From: Lepidonotus clava
Taxonomy: Eukaryota > Annelida > Polychaeta > Phyllodocida > Polynoidae
Direction: 5' to 3'
DNA: 64,000 nucleotides
Assembly (NCBI GenBank): GCA_936440205.1
Contig: OW387134.1
Coordinates: 63,577,427-63,641,426 of the forward strand
Made by a program: the position numbers and the translations under genes. This document shows, one piece after another, positions 8,601 through 20,008 of the stretch (its first letter is position 1; the number at the start of each line of letters is the position of its first letter). Under the pieces are notes generated by a model. It was not told the origin of the DNA. It saw only the letters and a program-made list of their open reading frames with translations, and ran no database searches.

Positions 8601-9795
8601 ATTGCTGCCAAGAGTGACCCACTTCCTGTTCAGACCGGAAGTGCCCTGCCCCCCGTCACAGAGCCCAGAGTGCCCCCTGTGGGAGTGGTCAGTCCCACCT
8701 CTCAGGGGTCAGCGGTCCCTCGGTCCAGCCCCCTACCCCACACAGCAGCCCTGCCCCAGGCCTCTACCCCTGTGGCCAAGGACACCATCACATTCTCTGC
8801 GCCCCCTCCCCAGACACCCACAGCCAATGTGATCCTCAACATGCAGCCAGTGCAGCAGTCACACCAACAACCCTCCGCAGTGTGTTCATCGCCCATAGTT
8901 GACCAAAGCGCCATCTCGGTTCTCCCCACCGCGGTGTCTCCGGTCGCAGCCACCACCACCTCACCCACTCAGGTGTTCTACACCAATATTCAGGGCACCT
9001 TTGTCCCCCTGCCCTCCCCAATCGTGCAGGTGTTCGTCGTCACCAACCCTGTGGGGTCACAGCAGCAGCAACAGCCAGTGATGACCTCTCTAAGCAAGGC
9101 CTCCGAGACGACAACCCGACTGATGCCGATTGCGCCAGCCCCACTCGTACTCACATCACAGCCATCCATTGCTTGCAAACCGGCTGAGGTCACCAGGCGA
9201 CGACTGCACGCCTGCACCTTCGAGAACTGCCAGAAAACCTACCTGAAAAGCTCCCACCTCAAAGCACACATGCGATCACACACAGGTACGGTGTCTGACA
9301 TTTTGGTCATTGAACTTTAGATTCTATTGTTTAGCATAAAACATCTCAATATCAATAACAATGGAAACTCATAATCTAAATACAACCAACAGAGAAGATA
9401 AAGTTACCACGTTTATAGAAAAAAGTATCTCGGGTTATCAGTGAAAACATGACGAGATTATATGATTTTGTGTGGGTTGACTTGATTAAAGATAACAAAC
9501 AATAACATATTGATAAATAGATTTTATTCTCAGCGATGATAAGATAACCAAAGAATGTTATTTATGTATTGTTAATGTCATCATTCCAGGAGAGAAGCCA
9601 TTCGTGTGTAAGTTTGAAGACTGTCAGAAACAGTTTGCACGCTCCGATGAACTGTCGCGACACCGAAGGACACACACAGGCGAGAAGAGCTTTGTCTGCA
9701 GCGTGTGCAGTCATCGCTTCATGCGCAGTGACCACCTCAGCAAGCACATGAAACGCCATGCCAAAAACTACCAGAAGAGTCCTCCCGGCCGTTAG
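5621..9795 (+). CDS. KLF10/11: Krueppel-like factor of the KLF10/11 (TIEG) type, four coding exons
   Basis: A nuclear transcription factor, in this family usually a TGF-beta/early-response repressor binding GC and CACCC boxes. Predicted exons are 5621-5686, 7342-7707, 8151-9285 and 9590-9795, joining in phases 0, 0 and 1 to about 590 codons. The N-terminal region has AVETLLSIG (residues about 46-55), matching the Sin3-interacting repressor helix of KLF10/11 (family AVEALxSM). The Pro/Ser/Thr-rich middle includes RLMPIAPAP (about 467-475), a KLF10/11 hallmark. Three C-terminal C2H2 fingers follow (about 499-580): two C-x4-C, one C-x2-C, with contact segments [16 protein letters not shown] and RSDHLSKH, and TGEKPF/TGEKSF linkers. 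It ends soon after finger 3, shorter than the vertebrate tail. Exon 1 is the least certain part; otherwise translation could begin at 7351. Confidence 0.85.
5687..7341 (+). other. intron 1 of the KLF-like gene
   Basis: About 1.65 kb, AT-rich, with an E-box CACGTG at 6251 in a GC-richer patch (5990-6320) that could be an intronic control element, and a short CA/CG-alternating stretch near 6965-6990. It ends in a good acceptor, ttcttccccccctttcag. No other gene is seen in it. Confidence 0.5.
7342..7707 (+). CDS. KLF10/11: KLF-like gene, exon 2 (repressor motif)
   Basis: Bounded by a pyrimidine-rich acceptor ending cag at 7341 and a donor cag|gtgagt at 7707/7708. It encodes 122 residues including the Cys-rich SCSGCQEC segment, the AVETLLSIG helix and a Pro/His-rich stretch with MTPPPSE. 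Strong GC bias at third positions contrasts with the flanking introns. Confidence 0.85.
8151..9285 (+). CDS. KLF10/11: KLF-like gene, exon 3 (activation/repression region and finger 1)
   Basis: Acceptor tatttttcag at 8141-8150, donor cacag|gtacgg at 9285/9286 (phase 1). It encodes a long Pro/Ser/Thr/Val-rich low-complexity region with short Gln runs, PIAPAP, and the first C2H2 finger starting [20 protein letters not shown]. Splitting the fingers right after the first HTG is seen in other KLF genes. Confidence 0.92.
9590..9795 (+). CDS. KLF10/11: KLF-like gene, terminal coding exon (fingers 2 and 3)
   Basis: Acceptor tcattccag ending 9589; the codon split GG|A restores the TGEKPF linker. It holds C2H2 fingers 2 and 3 with the canonical RSDEL and RSDHL recognition helices, then a short basic tail ending SPPGR and a TAG at 9793-9795. 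Confidence 0.95.
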
Positions 9796-12430
9796 CCCAG
9801 CTCACCGTGTACACTCTGACAGTAACGTGCTTCGTACATAACCCCGGTCAACTGACTGCCAGCCGGTCAGCAGGAGGAAACCCCAGTGACTGCTTCTCGT
9901 GTGAGTTAACAATGGAGAACTATCACCGAAAGCAGTAAGGACACATCATCTACATGCATAAGAGACAGAAGTGGCCCCGGCCACGTACTGTTGGGAAAAC
10001 TGTGACGCGGCATCCTCAGCATTGCCCCACAGCCGGTCATCAAACCGAGATCCCCAGCAGCGCCTGTTTACGAAGATATTATAAATATTGTCATTTTTTG
10101 TTGTTTTTTTCCATGTCGCTTACACATGTATAAAATACAAAATTATTGGTAAGGTTTGCTTTAATGTTCGCAGGAATGTCCTTCAAATATGCCCTGTCCC
10201 ACCTCTGCTCAGCAAGGCACAATTGTTCTGATTTAGTCTCCTTGTCGCGCGGAAACTTGTATCCGACCAGCAGAGACAGGTGGGCTGGTTTGTCAGGTGA
10301 TATTTAATGTTGTAATGTTGGCCATGCCGTTCATGTTCACTGTTATATACTCCTCATAGCGGACGCATAGACTGTATGATAGGGGCAGCCCCTATGTGTA
10401 AGGGTTAGACCCCCGCATGATCAAACACAGACTAGGGGCACTCGCCCCCTGTCAGCTAAGCTTGTAGGTCTCTAAGGCGGCTCAGGTATTTGACATTGCT
10501 ATTCATCACGTAGTAAAGCAGCAAGTCGTTGTTAATCAGAAATGTCAATCAAAAAGCATGATTGTATGATATTTAGAGTTTTCCTATTAAGACTGAAATT
10601 AAGTCGCACTACTTTTTTTTTTTAAGTAAGTGATAAAGTCGCATTTAATGAGTGACAAATTGTAGAGATAATTATTATGATCAGAGATTTATTTGACAAA
10701 GGTCACGGGTGAAGCGAGTGGCTTCTGGCTGCCCTTTTTTGTCACCTACCAGTAACCATAGCTACGCCTTGCAGGAAAAGGCTCTGCTCGTGTGTGAATG
10801 TGTGTACGTTTCTTGTCCCTCGTCGCCCCAGCTGGACAGGGTGCGCAGGGCCACAATACGGTGCCGTAGTTCTCTCTAATTCTGACATTTGACGGGTTTA
10901 CTCCATCTCATTTTTAGTCTCAACTGGTATATTGTATCTACAAACTTATTCAGGGCACTACTTACTATAATAGACCATAGTGTGACTTCCTCATTATCAT
11001 GTAGCACAAATTAGACAGGCTTTTATATAGCGAGAGAAAGAAATAGAAAGGTTCACAAATTAATCAATACATAATTGAAGCGTAGACGTTTGAAATGATA
11101 TCACAGTAGAACAGTTCAAGAGTCGACTGCTCGCATTTTGCTTATATTTCTCCCGTATCACTATTGGTCACATTCTGCAAGCATGAATATCCTGCGGGTA
11201 GTTTGAATGAATCTTTTGCATATGTACCACTTTCCACTGCCATGGCACCAAAAGAGACCAGGTTATTTTGACATCACACTTACTCATCAAACCAACATCA
11301 CCACCCTATGCTATATGCAGCATACCCGGGTTTTATATGCTATGACTAACAAAGTACTCTAGGTGGCTACACATTTTCTCACTTCTAGAAATAACTGCTT
11401 TGTACATAATCTTTTGCATGATTCCCTGCGGGAAAGTATTTGTTTAATATTCATATATTATCCTAGAGCCGGAGAATCTACTGATCATAGCCTACCGAAT
11501 GGCGATAATGATATCCTATGAATACTGTACCAACCCCACCGCACCTCCCGTCTTTTCCGTTGTCATCACCTCGTACATCCAACAGGTGCTAGTGTATGAA
11601 ATACGTGCCATTTGTACTTGCTAGAGCAATGCATTTTTAGCAGATTGTCTCTACTTCAAAGAAGATTTAGACGTTTAAGACATGCATGTGTATATATTTG
11701 ATTTACAGGAATCAGGTGTAAAATTATTTATTCCATTCAATGGTTACAATATAACTTCGACTTTAATGACTAGTGATCGCCTCAGCAGGTGCTCTCCTGT
11801 ACTCTGTACGCAACACACTCAGTTTACACGCTAGATAAACAGATAGAAGAAATTATTGTCAGCTCACTTTCTTACGTTAAGTGCCTAATCCTTTGGGCAC
11901 GGGTACCGTATGGAGTCAAAAACGAAACTATGTATGGGACCAAATCTAAAGTGCTTTCTGTTTACCACGGTTGGTCGGTTACCAAATCCCCTGAAAAGAA
12001 ATTACTATTCGTATTTAATGTCTTTAGATTTGTTGATTAACGGTACGCCACTTGCGTATGTAAAGTTCGAAAACTATACATTAATTTTGTTAAAATTGAA
12101 TTAAATTGGCAATTAAATATTCAAATATAGTTATTAAAGAATTAAAAGGGGTATGGTAATTTACTCACCCAGGCTCAACGCTCTTCGCTAAAAGCGAACA
12201 AGGCTTACCCACCTGCCAACGGCTAAAACTTACAATGTTTGTATGCTTGATCATTGACTTCATTTCTTCTCATTCCCATACACACCACACAACTCCATGT
12301 ATGTGATGTCAGCCTTTATTTTTATGAAGCCTGAATATAGCTATTTGTAAAGTTTATTTATCTTGTACATATATATTATGAATTCTCATACTATTTATTA
12401 TGAATAAATTACATATAAAACTTGAATGTC
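9796..12430 (+). other. probable long 3' UTR/downstream region of the KLF-like gene
   Basis: No coding sequence is recognised. AT content rises, AUUUA-type stretches are present, and a well-formed AATAAA lies at 12403-12408 in an AT-rich context followed by a GT-rich stretch. This could be the distal poly(A) site; where the mRNA really ends cannot be decided from sequence. Confidence 0.35.
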
Positions 12431-13060
12431 ATTGTTGTTATCTTGCTCCTTGTTTTAAGAATCACGATTATCCAGAACATTGTATGATATTGAACTTAAA
12501 GTTTTATTTCAAACTTAATTTATATAACCTTTGAATATTGCAAAAACAAGTGAAGATAATCAGTAAGACCATCGCACTTTTAATATTTTCTGATCGTTTG
12601 AATAATTGCATGGAATTTTTCGATACTAAATTAACCCCTAATATCCGATGAGGAATGGAGTCTCCACGTTCAGAGTAGAGTTGGTGAGACAAAGGGTAGA
12701 ATCTGGGCACAAACCGAACACGCCCACAGAGAAGCTGAGTTACTCAGAATCTGTAAGCAGCTCCTAATTAGCAGGCACCTAGAATAGCCTTAAGCAGCTA
12801 TTCCACTGGGCAATTTTGACCACTGATGATTTTGGAATTCCTTACTTTTTATTAGAAATACACCAGAAACCCTTGCATAATACATATATTATTTGAAATT
12901 TATTTTCAAGCCCTTCCTAATGACATGCGATATGGCTATGATTATCCCAAATTCCTATTGGCGATTTGAAATCGGGAATAAAATCGATCTGTGGAATGGA
13001 GCCTTTACCCACAGTCACTACCTGCTCGGAGACACTCACAGAAATAAATTTGAATACATC
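12431..13060. other. no gene recognised
   Basis: AT-rich sequence without convincing open frames, splice pairs or repeats. Confidence 0.4.
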
Positions 13061-13061
13061 A

Positions 13062-13440
13062 AAGGTGCCGGCGTGTGACGTCACCGACAGCTGATCCTAC
13101 TACGGCCGGCCACCTTGCCCCGGGTCCTGTTTATAATGCGCTCTCCAAGCCGATGTGTGGTCTCCAGCATAGCCTCAGCAGGCCCCCGGTGATGGATCCC
13201 TCTGTGCTTGGAGAGTGTTTCCTTGTGCCTGGAAATGAGCGCCGCATCCTGGAAACGACCTTGACCTTGGGCGTCGATCAGCTGTTCGCGGAATGATCGG
13301 CGTCCGTCGGTAGGCTACTGGAGGAGGCGCCTGCCTCCAATCAGCGTCCCCCGCTGCCTACTGGGTCAAGGTAGTATGTAAATGAGCACGTGCTCGTCCT
13401 AATCTTGACGAGGGATTGGGCGCTGGGCGTGGATACCGAC
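13062..13440. promoter_or_regulatory. GC-rich, promoter-like patch
   Basis: An isolated GC/CpG-rich patch containing a full CRE (TGACGTCA at about 13077), a TATA-like tttataat near 13130, and a CCAAT box at about 13338. An open frame here (13075-13296) starts at GTG and has no known motif. It may be a promoter or enhancer; no transcript is visible on either side. Confidence 0.3.
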
Positions 13441-13985
13441 CGGGAAGTGGGGGAGGGATGGGAGAGGCGGGGGTTGGTGCCATTTGGGGTGTGGTGCAGC
13501 AATATTATTGGGTCTAGACCCCTAAGATCGACACGGCGACGGGGCCAATTTCTAGGTAAAGACATGGGTATGGCCAATAGATAAATGAAACAGTGACAGG
13601 GGTTATTATTGAAATCGAATGGAGAAATAGAATAGCAATAGAAACATGGCCCACTCAAGGTGGCAATATTAATGACAAATTTTAGAAATGTAATAGCATC
13701 CCTGCAACAGAGCCATTTCTTATATCAGACATTTGACATTTTAAGCAACCCCACCCCCACCCCCACCCCACCAGGATCTAGACCCCCAATGTGAGAGTCG
13801 GTGGGTGATGTCATGCCGACTCTTACACCACACCACGGGGGGATTTCTGCCGTGTGGACTGGCGGTCGTTGACCTGAGAGAGGTTCAAGTAGACCCATGT
13901 GTTGAGTTACTTATCGAACTGTCTCTATCCCCAGGCCAACCACCACACCATGCACACACCAACACACCCTATCTACTACACTAGG
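13441..13985. other. no gene recognised; short repeats
   Basis: A palindromic gggtctagaccc occurs at about 13507 and again at 14282, flanking the repeat cluster that follows. Otherwise featureless, with a CCCCA-rich stretch near 13750. Confidence 0.4.
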
Positions 13986-14295
13986 TCAGGGACGGATTTA
14001 GAAGGGGGGGGGGGGGTATGGATGGGGGGGGGGGGGGGGTCCCACGTCGCGTGTCGAATTTAAAAAGTGGCCGTGTTGCCTGTCCATATATCATAGATTA
14101 AACCCCTGTCGCCTGTCGAATTTAAGAAGTGGCCCTGTCGCCTGTCGAATTTAAGAAATGGCCCTGTCACATGTCACAGTGTCATTTGTCCCTAAGTTTC
14201 CATGTCACATGTCGAATTTAAAAAACGGCTGTGTCGCCGTGTCGAATTTAAGAAATCCCCATGTCGCCGTGTCGAATTTAAGGGTCTAGACCCAT
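13986..14295. repeat. poly-G tract plus degenerate GTCGAATTTAAG repeat cluster
   Basis: Two long G tracts (about 13996-14010 and 14023-14040) are followed by at least six imperfect units of about 22-28 bp, each built as (c)cctgtcgc(ca)tgtcgaatttaagaa(at)gg. The sequence ggacggattta just before the G tract is shared with several other poly-G sites in the window. A second cluster lies at 17430-17660. Confidence 0.75.
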
Positions 14296-15938
14296 AGAAG
14301 GAGGCGCGAGGGAGACGCCCCCCCCACACACACACACTCATTTCTTTTTGTATTATTCTTATTTTGGAACAATTTGTTCAATTTGTTTGATCTAAAACCC
14401 AAGCGCCTGGAGGGTTAGCCAGATCCCTTTTAATATAATCGCCCCCACTTTCTATGATTCATGGATCTATCCCTGTGTTAGGTTATTCAACTATACCAGT
14501 GTCGGATCTGGGGGAGGGGGGGGGGGAGAGAAAGGGGCAATTACCCCACTTCACCCGAGACCAAAGGGATAAAATTGGCATTTCCATATTTAGTTTTCTC
14601 AAAACAACAAATCGTTGTGTGACAAGGTGGTAGGTCCGATGTTGTAAAAGGTTTGTCAATTCTATGTCAATACTTGGTTATTTTTCTTCAGTATAGACAA
14701 TGTGAGAAAGGTTCAGGGCTGAAATGTTGCCGTTTGGTGGGCATCGTGTAGGCTAATTGGAAGAACTGTAGTGTATAGAATTGGTGTTTTTTTTCATTTT
14801 CACTTAGGAGGGTCAGGATCCCCCCCCCCTCTCTGGATCAGCCTCTGGCATCAGACTTATGCTGACATCAGACTTACTTTCGCATTCTGTGGAGCACGAG
14901 GGTGGGGAGGGAGTAACTATTGACTCAGGGTTTCTATTATACATGTATTGACAGGGGTTTTTTGGTAGTCACCGGTGTGATTCATTCAATTTTAATAGCC
15001 TTCACTCAGGTGCTAAAATTTGGCCAATGCTGCAATATTAAATGGACATAGCTGTATTTTTCTGGTCAACTGCACAGTTTCATTTCTGAAGGTTTCTAAA
15101 CTTTTCTATACAAAAGAATAGATAATCAAGTATTGAAATAGAAATTTCAAACCTTAGTATACTTTTGTAATATCGGTTTAACCACTTTTCCATAGGACAC
15201 AGAAATACATGTATTTTAATGAACAACAATTAAACGGAAAATCAGAACGACCTATCCATCAAAGGAATCACTTTTTAGAAAAATGTAACATTTTCTGGAT
15301 GAACATAAAACAAAGAGAAATCACTTTTTTTCTACCAGATAGAAGTTAAGTTTATTAGATTTTATAGTGACACAGTGGGTCCGCCTTTGTTAAATCATTG
15401 AAGTATACAGTTCTATGGTTGGGTATGGCAGTGCTGACATCTTCCGTGTCTAACTGAATTAGAGCCAGTATCCTCGCACAGCTGGCTGCAAACCCTCAAG
15501 CAGGGACATATTCTACTACGCCAGCTGGTGCCAGGAAGACTGACTAACAAAATTGAACAGGCCCTGAATCTTTAAAATACATTTTCCCATCCCTGATCAT
15601 AATAATGCAAACTAGCATTTGGATAGCTATAGTTTTTAAGGGAAACAGTAATGGAAACAGTAATAACCAGTAATGGAATGCCGACAGTGAAAAAACTTTG
15701 CATATTAAAAAGTATTAGAGTTTTCAAGTTTAATTTTAAAAGATTAATAGAAGATGCTCCCTGGGCCTACCTTAGGCCATGCAATGCTATTTGAGAATTA
15801 TCATGGTAATACCAATAGCGCTACCACAATGTGTCAGAAACTGACACAGAATGTTCCTATCAACATTTTTGCCTAGCAACAGTACTGGTGACCATAGTGA
15901 CAGGTGCACTGTGATGTCATCATTGGTGAGTGTGACTG
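14296..15938. other. no gene recognised; poly-G/C tracts
   Basis: Contains a G-rich run near 14510 beside gtcggatctggggg, a C run near 14821 beside ctggatcagcct, and otherwise AT-rich sequence. No coding or splice evidence. Confidence 0.4.
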
Positions 15939-16424
15939 TGTACTAATAGCTTAGTACTTTTAATATATTATCATATTGTATAATCTAGTTAGGATCAGGC
16001 CTAGCAAGTCTACTTCTAAGAAGAGGTATTTTGCGCTCCTAGCGCCACCTGTTAACCAGTATAAAAGGTGTTGCAAGGTAGGGAGCGAGTCAGTTTAGAG
16101 TTTAACCACAGAGTTAGTGGAGTTAGTAAGCAGCGTTAGCTGAGCTGCTCGGAGCTATGCCTACCAGCTCCTGCGGAGTATACTGGAGTTTACCGATACC
16201 AACTACCTCGGACAAAGGATTGTGATAGAGCTAAGCGCTAGGGTGGTCTAGGATGTGCTGGAACAACTTGTATTCTAAATGTGGTTGATCGCTGAGTAGG
16301 AGATGGGAAGGTGGACTGATGGAGACTTATTCACTGTGGCTTTGACTCGGGATGAGATGTTTACTTCAATAAAAACCCTTTCATTTTAAGAGCTTCCTCA
16401 TCGTCCATTTCTTTTGAACTATTG
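15939..16424 (+). repeat. possible solo LTR
   Basis: It looks like LTR regulatory sequence rather than a host promoter: it opens tgtactaatag (similar to the tgtactgac start of the LTRs at 54989 and 57873), has a TATAAAA at about 16060, a plausible start region gagtcagttta, and a late AATAAA at about 16368. It is followed by attggggaatgg, a position where a primer site would sit. No internal coding region follows, so it would be a solo LTR. The boundaries are uncertain and I could not find a clear target duplication. Confidence 0.4.
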
Positions 16425-17159
16425 GGGAATGGATGAATTAACTTTGAGCGCAGTCTGATTGGCTCAATAACTTGAATGAACGACTCATGGATAAATTAAT
16501 TATACACATCACGCAGTCTTAAATCAACACTAACAATAGTTCAACTGCTGTTTGTTAGGTGTGTATCTAGGTAACAATTGTTACTCCCAGATTTTTGTTG
16601 TTTCTAAACAAATCTAGGTCCCAATAGTCTGGGGCTTTAATTTACATGTCACGTGACATCCGGAGCACCCTGATTTTAAATGCTCTCAAAACACCAGAGA
16701 CAGGGAAGAGAAAAGGTGGATGCACCGGTTGGGCACCATCTTACCCAAAGGGTTAAATCTTCTAGATTTATCTAACAAGGCATCCCAGGCTCCGTACAAC
16801 GTCCAAAAACTCAAAGTATCTTTAAATTCATCATTTGATAATGAGGTAGGCTAATACACCCCTGATCCTCTCAGACCAAGGCCAGTGCCACATCCAGGGG
16901 ATTTGTACAAATCTGATATTTAATCATTTTCACCTTTTTTAGGGGGTAGGTTTGTCTCCCGTAGACTAGAGGACTGAATATCTGACTCAAGCAGCCTGGA
17001 TTCACCCCTGACCGCCATTGATGATGCGCAACAAACCACATCAGTTCAAGAACGGTGAACCAGTTTTCTAGGTGCAATTAATTTATAGGCCTAAAGATAA
17101 AATCATTTTGGATAAAGCTGCGACCAACAAATAGCCGAGCTGAAGGTAGAATCAGGGTT
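16425..17159. other. no gene recognised
   Basis: AT-rich, no coding or repeat signal beyond short runs. Confidence 0.4.
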
Positions 17160-17330
17160 GGATCCCTGGATCCAGAGACTTTCAAAAAACGGGGTGGGGG
17201 GGGGGGGGGGGGGGGGGGGCTAATGTGAAATTTCCCCCAGACCTTCCAGGTTCAAGAGCTTTACATTAAAAAAGTTAGTATTTGGCCCAAAATAGTGGGG
17301 GGGGGGGGGGGGGGGGGGCTCTCGTGTCGG
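17160..17330. repeat. interspersed repeat with long poly-G tracts
   Basis: Reads ggatccagagactttcaaaa, about 30 G, ctaatgtgaaatttccccc-agaccttccaggttc-aagagctttacattaaaaa, then a second tract of about 22 G. A copy of the same consensus, without the long G run, lies at 38288-38400, which shows it is a dispersed family. Confidence 0.75.
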
Positions 17331-17429
17331 ATGGGCGAATACAACAATAGAGGTATACGATATCATGTTTCTATCCTGTCAAAAAAGGGACAATGATTGT
17401 TATGCATATATAGGTAATTTTGGGGCTCT

Positions 17430-17665
17430 GGATGGGGGGTCCCGATGGCGATGTGATATCTCATATTTTAAAAACGGCAATGTCATAATTAGGTATTTGT
17501 TGCTTTTTTTTTCAATGTCGCATGTCAAATTTAAGAAATGTCCATGTGGCATGTTACTATGTTTTTAATCATGTCTGTCATGTCGTTAGGCCCCAATGAC
17601 ACCATGTCGCATGTCGAATTTAAGAAATGCCCATGTCGCCGTGTCGATTTTAGTGGTTCACCCCC
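17430..17665. repeat. second GTCGAATTTAAG repeat cluster
   Basis: Degenerate units such as catgtcgcatgtcgaatttaagaaatgcc, following a ggggtcccgatgg start as in the 14-kb cluster. At least four units, spaced irregularly. Confidence 0.7.
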
Positions 17666-18161
17666 AATAATTCTCCCTAACATGGATAGCTTCATAATAT
17701 ATATTCAGACTGAATCAAGATGCATTCCAGGGAATTCATCGAAACGCCAATTTATAGAACACGCAATAACCTGAGATATTTTTAGTTTTTCTCGGCCTAA
17801 GATGTTAATTGTCAAATAGATTATTATCCAGTCTCCATTATTATGGTGATGATCCAATGTCTTCCATGCAATGCTTGATTATCGTAACATTATTGATTGT
17901 ATGTATATATTTACTGTTACTGTAATAACTCTGAAAACCAAGGGAAACCTTGAAGATTATTACCAATAAAACCTTTAAAAGAAAAGATAGATGTTTTACA
18001 TAGTCATAGGTATTATACAAATAATACCCACAAAGCATTTAAAAAAATCCATCGCTTCCCAAGTATATAATTATACTGGTCTCAACCTTGCCGTGTTACT
18101 GTAGTACATGCCTGTGCAAACCTGATTAAGATAATTTTCCCGCCGCTTACACCATCTGCAG
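17666..18161. other. no gene recognised
   Basis: AT-rich sequence with no supported feature. Confidence 0.4.
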
Positions 18162-18263
18162 GTCTCTACGGGCTTGGTCCTGTGGCACCGACTGGTGGCT
18201 GTGCTGCTCACCACGTGGTACGCCCTCGCCGCCCTCCAGCATAGAAGTCTAGTCTTTTCATGA
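18162..18263 (+). CDS. candidate terminal exon of an unknown gene (weak)
   Basis: A short GC-rich island in AT-rich DNA. Acceptor accatctgcag ends at 18161; one frame is open for 33 codons to TGA at 18261-18263 and gives a hydrophobic segment (VLWHRLVAVLLTTWYALAAL) that could be a membrane span. I see no upstream exon, and the preceding pyrimidine tract is poor. It could be chance or an exon relic. Confidence 0.2.
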   Translation, partial: VSTGLVLWHRLVAVLLTTWYALAALQHRSLVFS

Positions 18264-19042
18264 CCTAGATACCTCTTGCATAATTGGGAGGCAGGCCCCT
18301 GGCCGCCTCCCTTCTCTAAACTTCTTTTTTACATGCTTGTTCCTGGCAATCAGTACTATATTTTAATCAGGATGAAGGGTACCAGCGAAGCTTGTTACAA
18401 TTTTATGAAAAAAATTTCATTCCACTTCTGAAAGTAATGGATGCATTATAAGTATCAAACTGTAGTTTGTTAGCTCTGTTTCTAGGTTATGGTAGTTTGG
18501 TTTGAAAATTTTGAAATTTCATTTTTGTTTTTCTGTAATTTGGAAGAGAACCTTTTTTTTTTAGCCAAAAATGTGAATGTCTTTTTGTTTTTTTATAAGA
18601 TCTACCTCAGTTGACAGATTTGCACCCGAATATCCTGAGCATTTCTGCAGGAAGATCATTCTGGTTTTTACCTCAGGAAAGCCTTGCATCTGAGAAATAA
18701 CATTATGCTTGGGTCATGAGTCTTTTTTATTTCATCATTTGCAAGTGTCGATTTGCCATCTTTTGGATAGTTTTGCTAGGTTACTCTTGTCACTTTCAAG
18801 CCTGCCTCTTAGGTACGTTAGTACCCATATTTCTTATAGGTTCCTACACCCACAAGAGTCCATCGCTACCAGTGGCTACTTAAAATTTGCAAGAAATGAT
18901 TTTATTGGCCCTCTAAGACTATAAATGGCATGGGTAACCCCTTTGATGGTTGTTTGGGTGCTGGCTGGTTTATAGTCCTCCCTGCCATAAACCATCGGCT
19001 GCAAAGCATGCTGGGATATGAGTGGGAATTCCCACCTAAAAT
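18264..19042. other. no gene recognised
   Basis: AT-rich sequence; no supported gene or repeat. Confidence 0.4.
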
Positions 19043-19209
19043 CAGGGATGTAAGTTTTCCGATTTTTGTTGGATTTCCGATTTTTTCACTTCAACTCCCT
19101 TGAAAGATTCAATTTCAAAATGTTATGTTTAGAACATGATTTACACCATCTTAAGATATATTCAAGTTTTCTATATGCTATTTCCTAATTTCTCGCCATC
19201 CCTGACTTA

Positions 19210-20008
19210 TGTTAAGATTTCTATGCTTATACCCTATATTTTACTCTATTAATTCAAGAATGACATGGAGAGGTAATATTACTCGCTTGGCATATAAAAT
19301 CAAATATGACTCTGAGAGGTATAATAAGGGGATCAATCAAATTTATTATTAAAGGCTGACTCCCGGAGGAGATAATGTCATACAAATATAAAATAGCAAC
19401 TGTCAATAAACTATTAATTAAATAATGGTCATACCAATAATTTGTCACTAATACACAAAAGTGGCTGTACTAAATACAGGTACAATAAGTCCTTTCTAGG
19501 CAATAAGAATAATCTCACCAAACAGCAATCTAAACAGGCAGGCAGTAGAGCAGCAGGGTGGGAACCATAGCAACAGGGCAACAGAGCAAACAGGGTCAGG
19601 GTCTAGATCAGAACCCTTTACTCCTGTATCTCTCCTGGTGTTGCCTGCTCTAGGTCCCAGCAGTGAATGGATGCCTGTGGACTGGAGCTTGGACTTTTTA
19701 TGCCTGACCCCAGCCCAGGCTGAGCCCTGTCACCACACCTGACATCAGCTTTCACACCTCTGAGAAGCCTGAACCAAAGTGCCCCCATAATGCATTCACA
19801 GGGCTATCACACCTCTCAGTGTTTCTAACAAAGATGAAAGCTTAGGGCTAATGCTGCATTAACAGACATTCTCAATTCTCAATTAAGAGATTATTATTTG
19901 CCATTGATACTAATTAGAAACCTTGAATAATTTTTCATAACATAGAATGCAATTCAGATGCCATTCATATAAAACGTTTTTGCTCTTTGAATTCATATAA
20001 TTCCAACA
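19210..20008 (-). repeat. LTR (3' copy on the minus strand) of the non-autonomous element
   Basis: 799 bp; 98-99% the same by eye as the copy at 21967-22765. It carries the minus-strand TATA-like motif (about 19700) and AATAAA (about 19340). Confidence 0.88.

Noticed and set aside
12893-13296. Short ORFs near the CRE/CCAAT patch as host exons
   Set aside because: No splice pairing, no motif and non-ATG starts; retained only as a possible regulatory patch.
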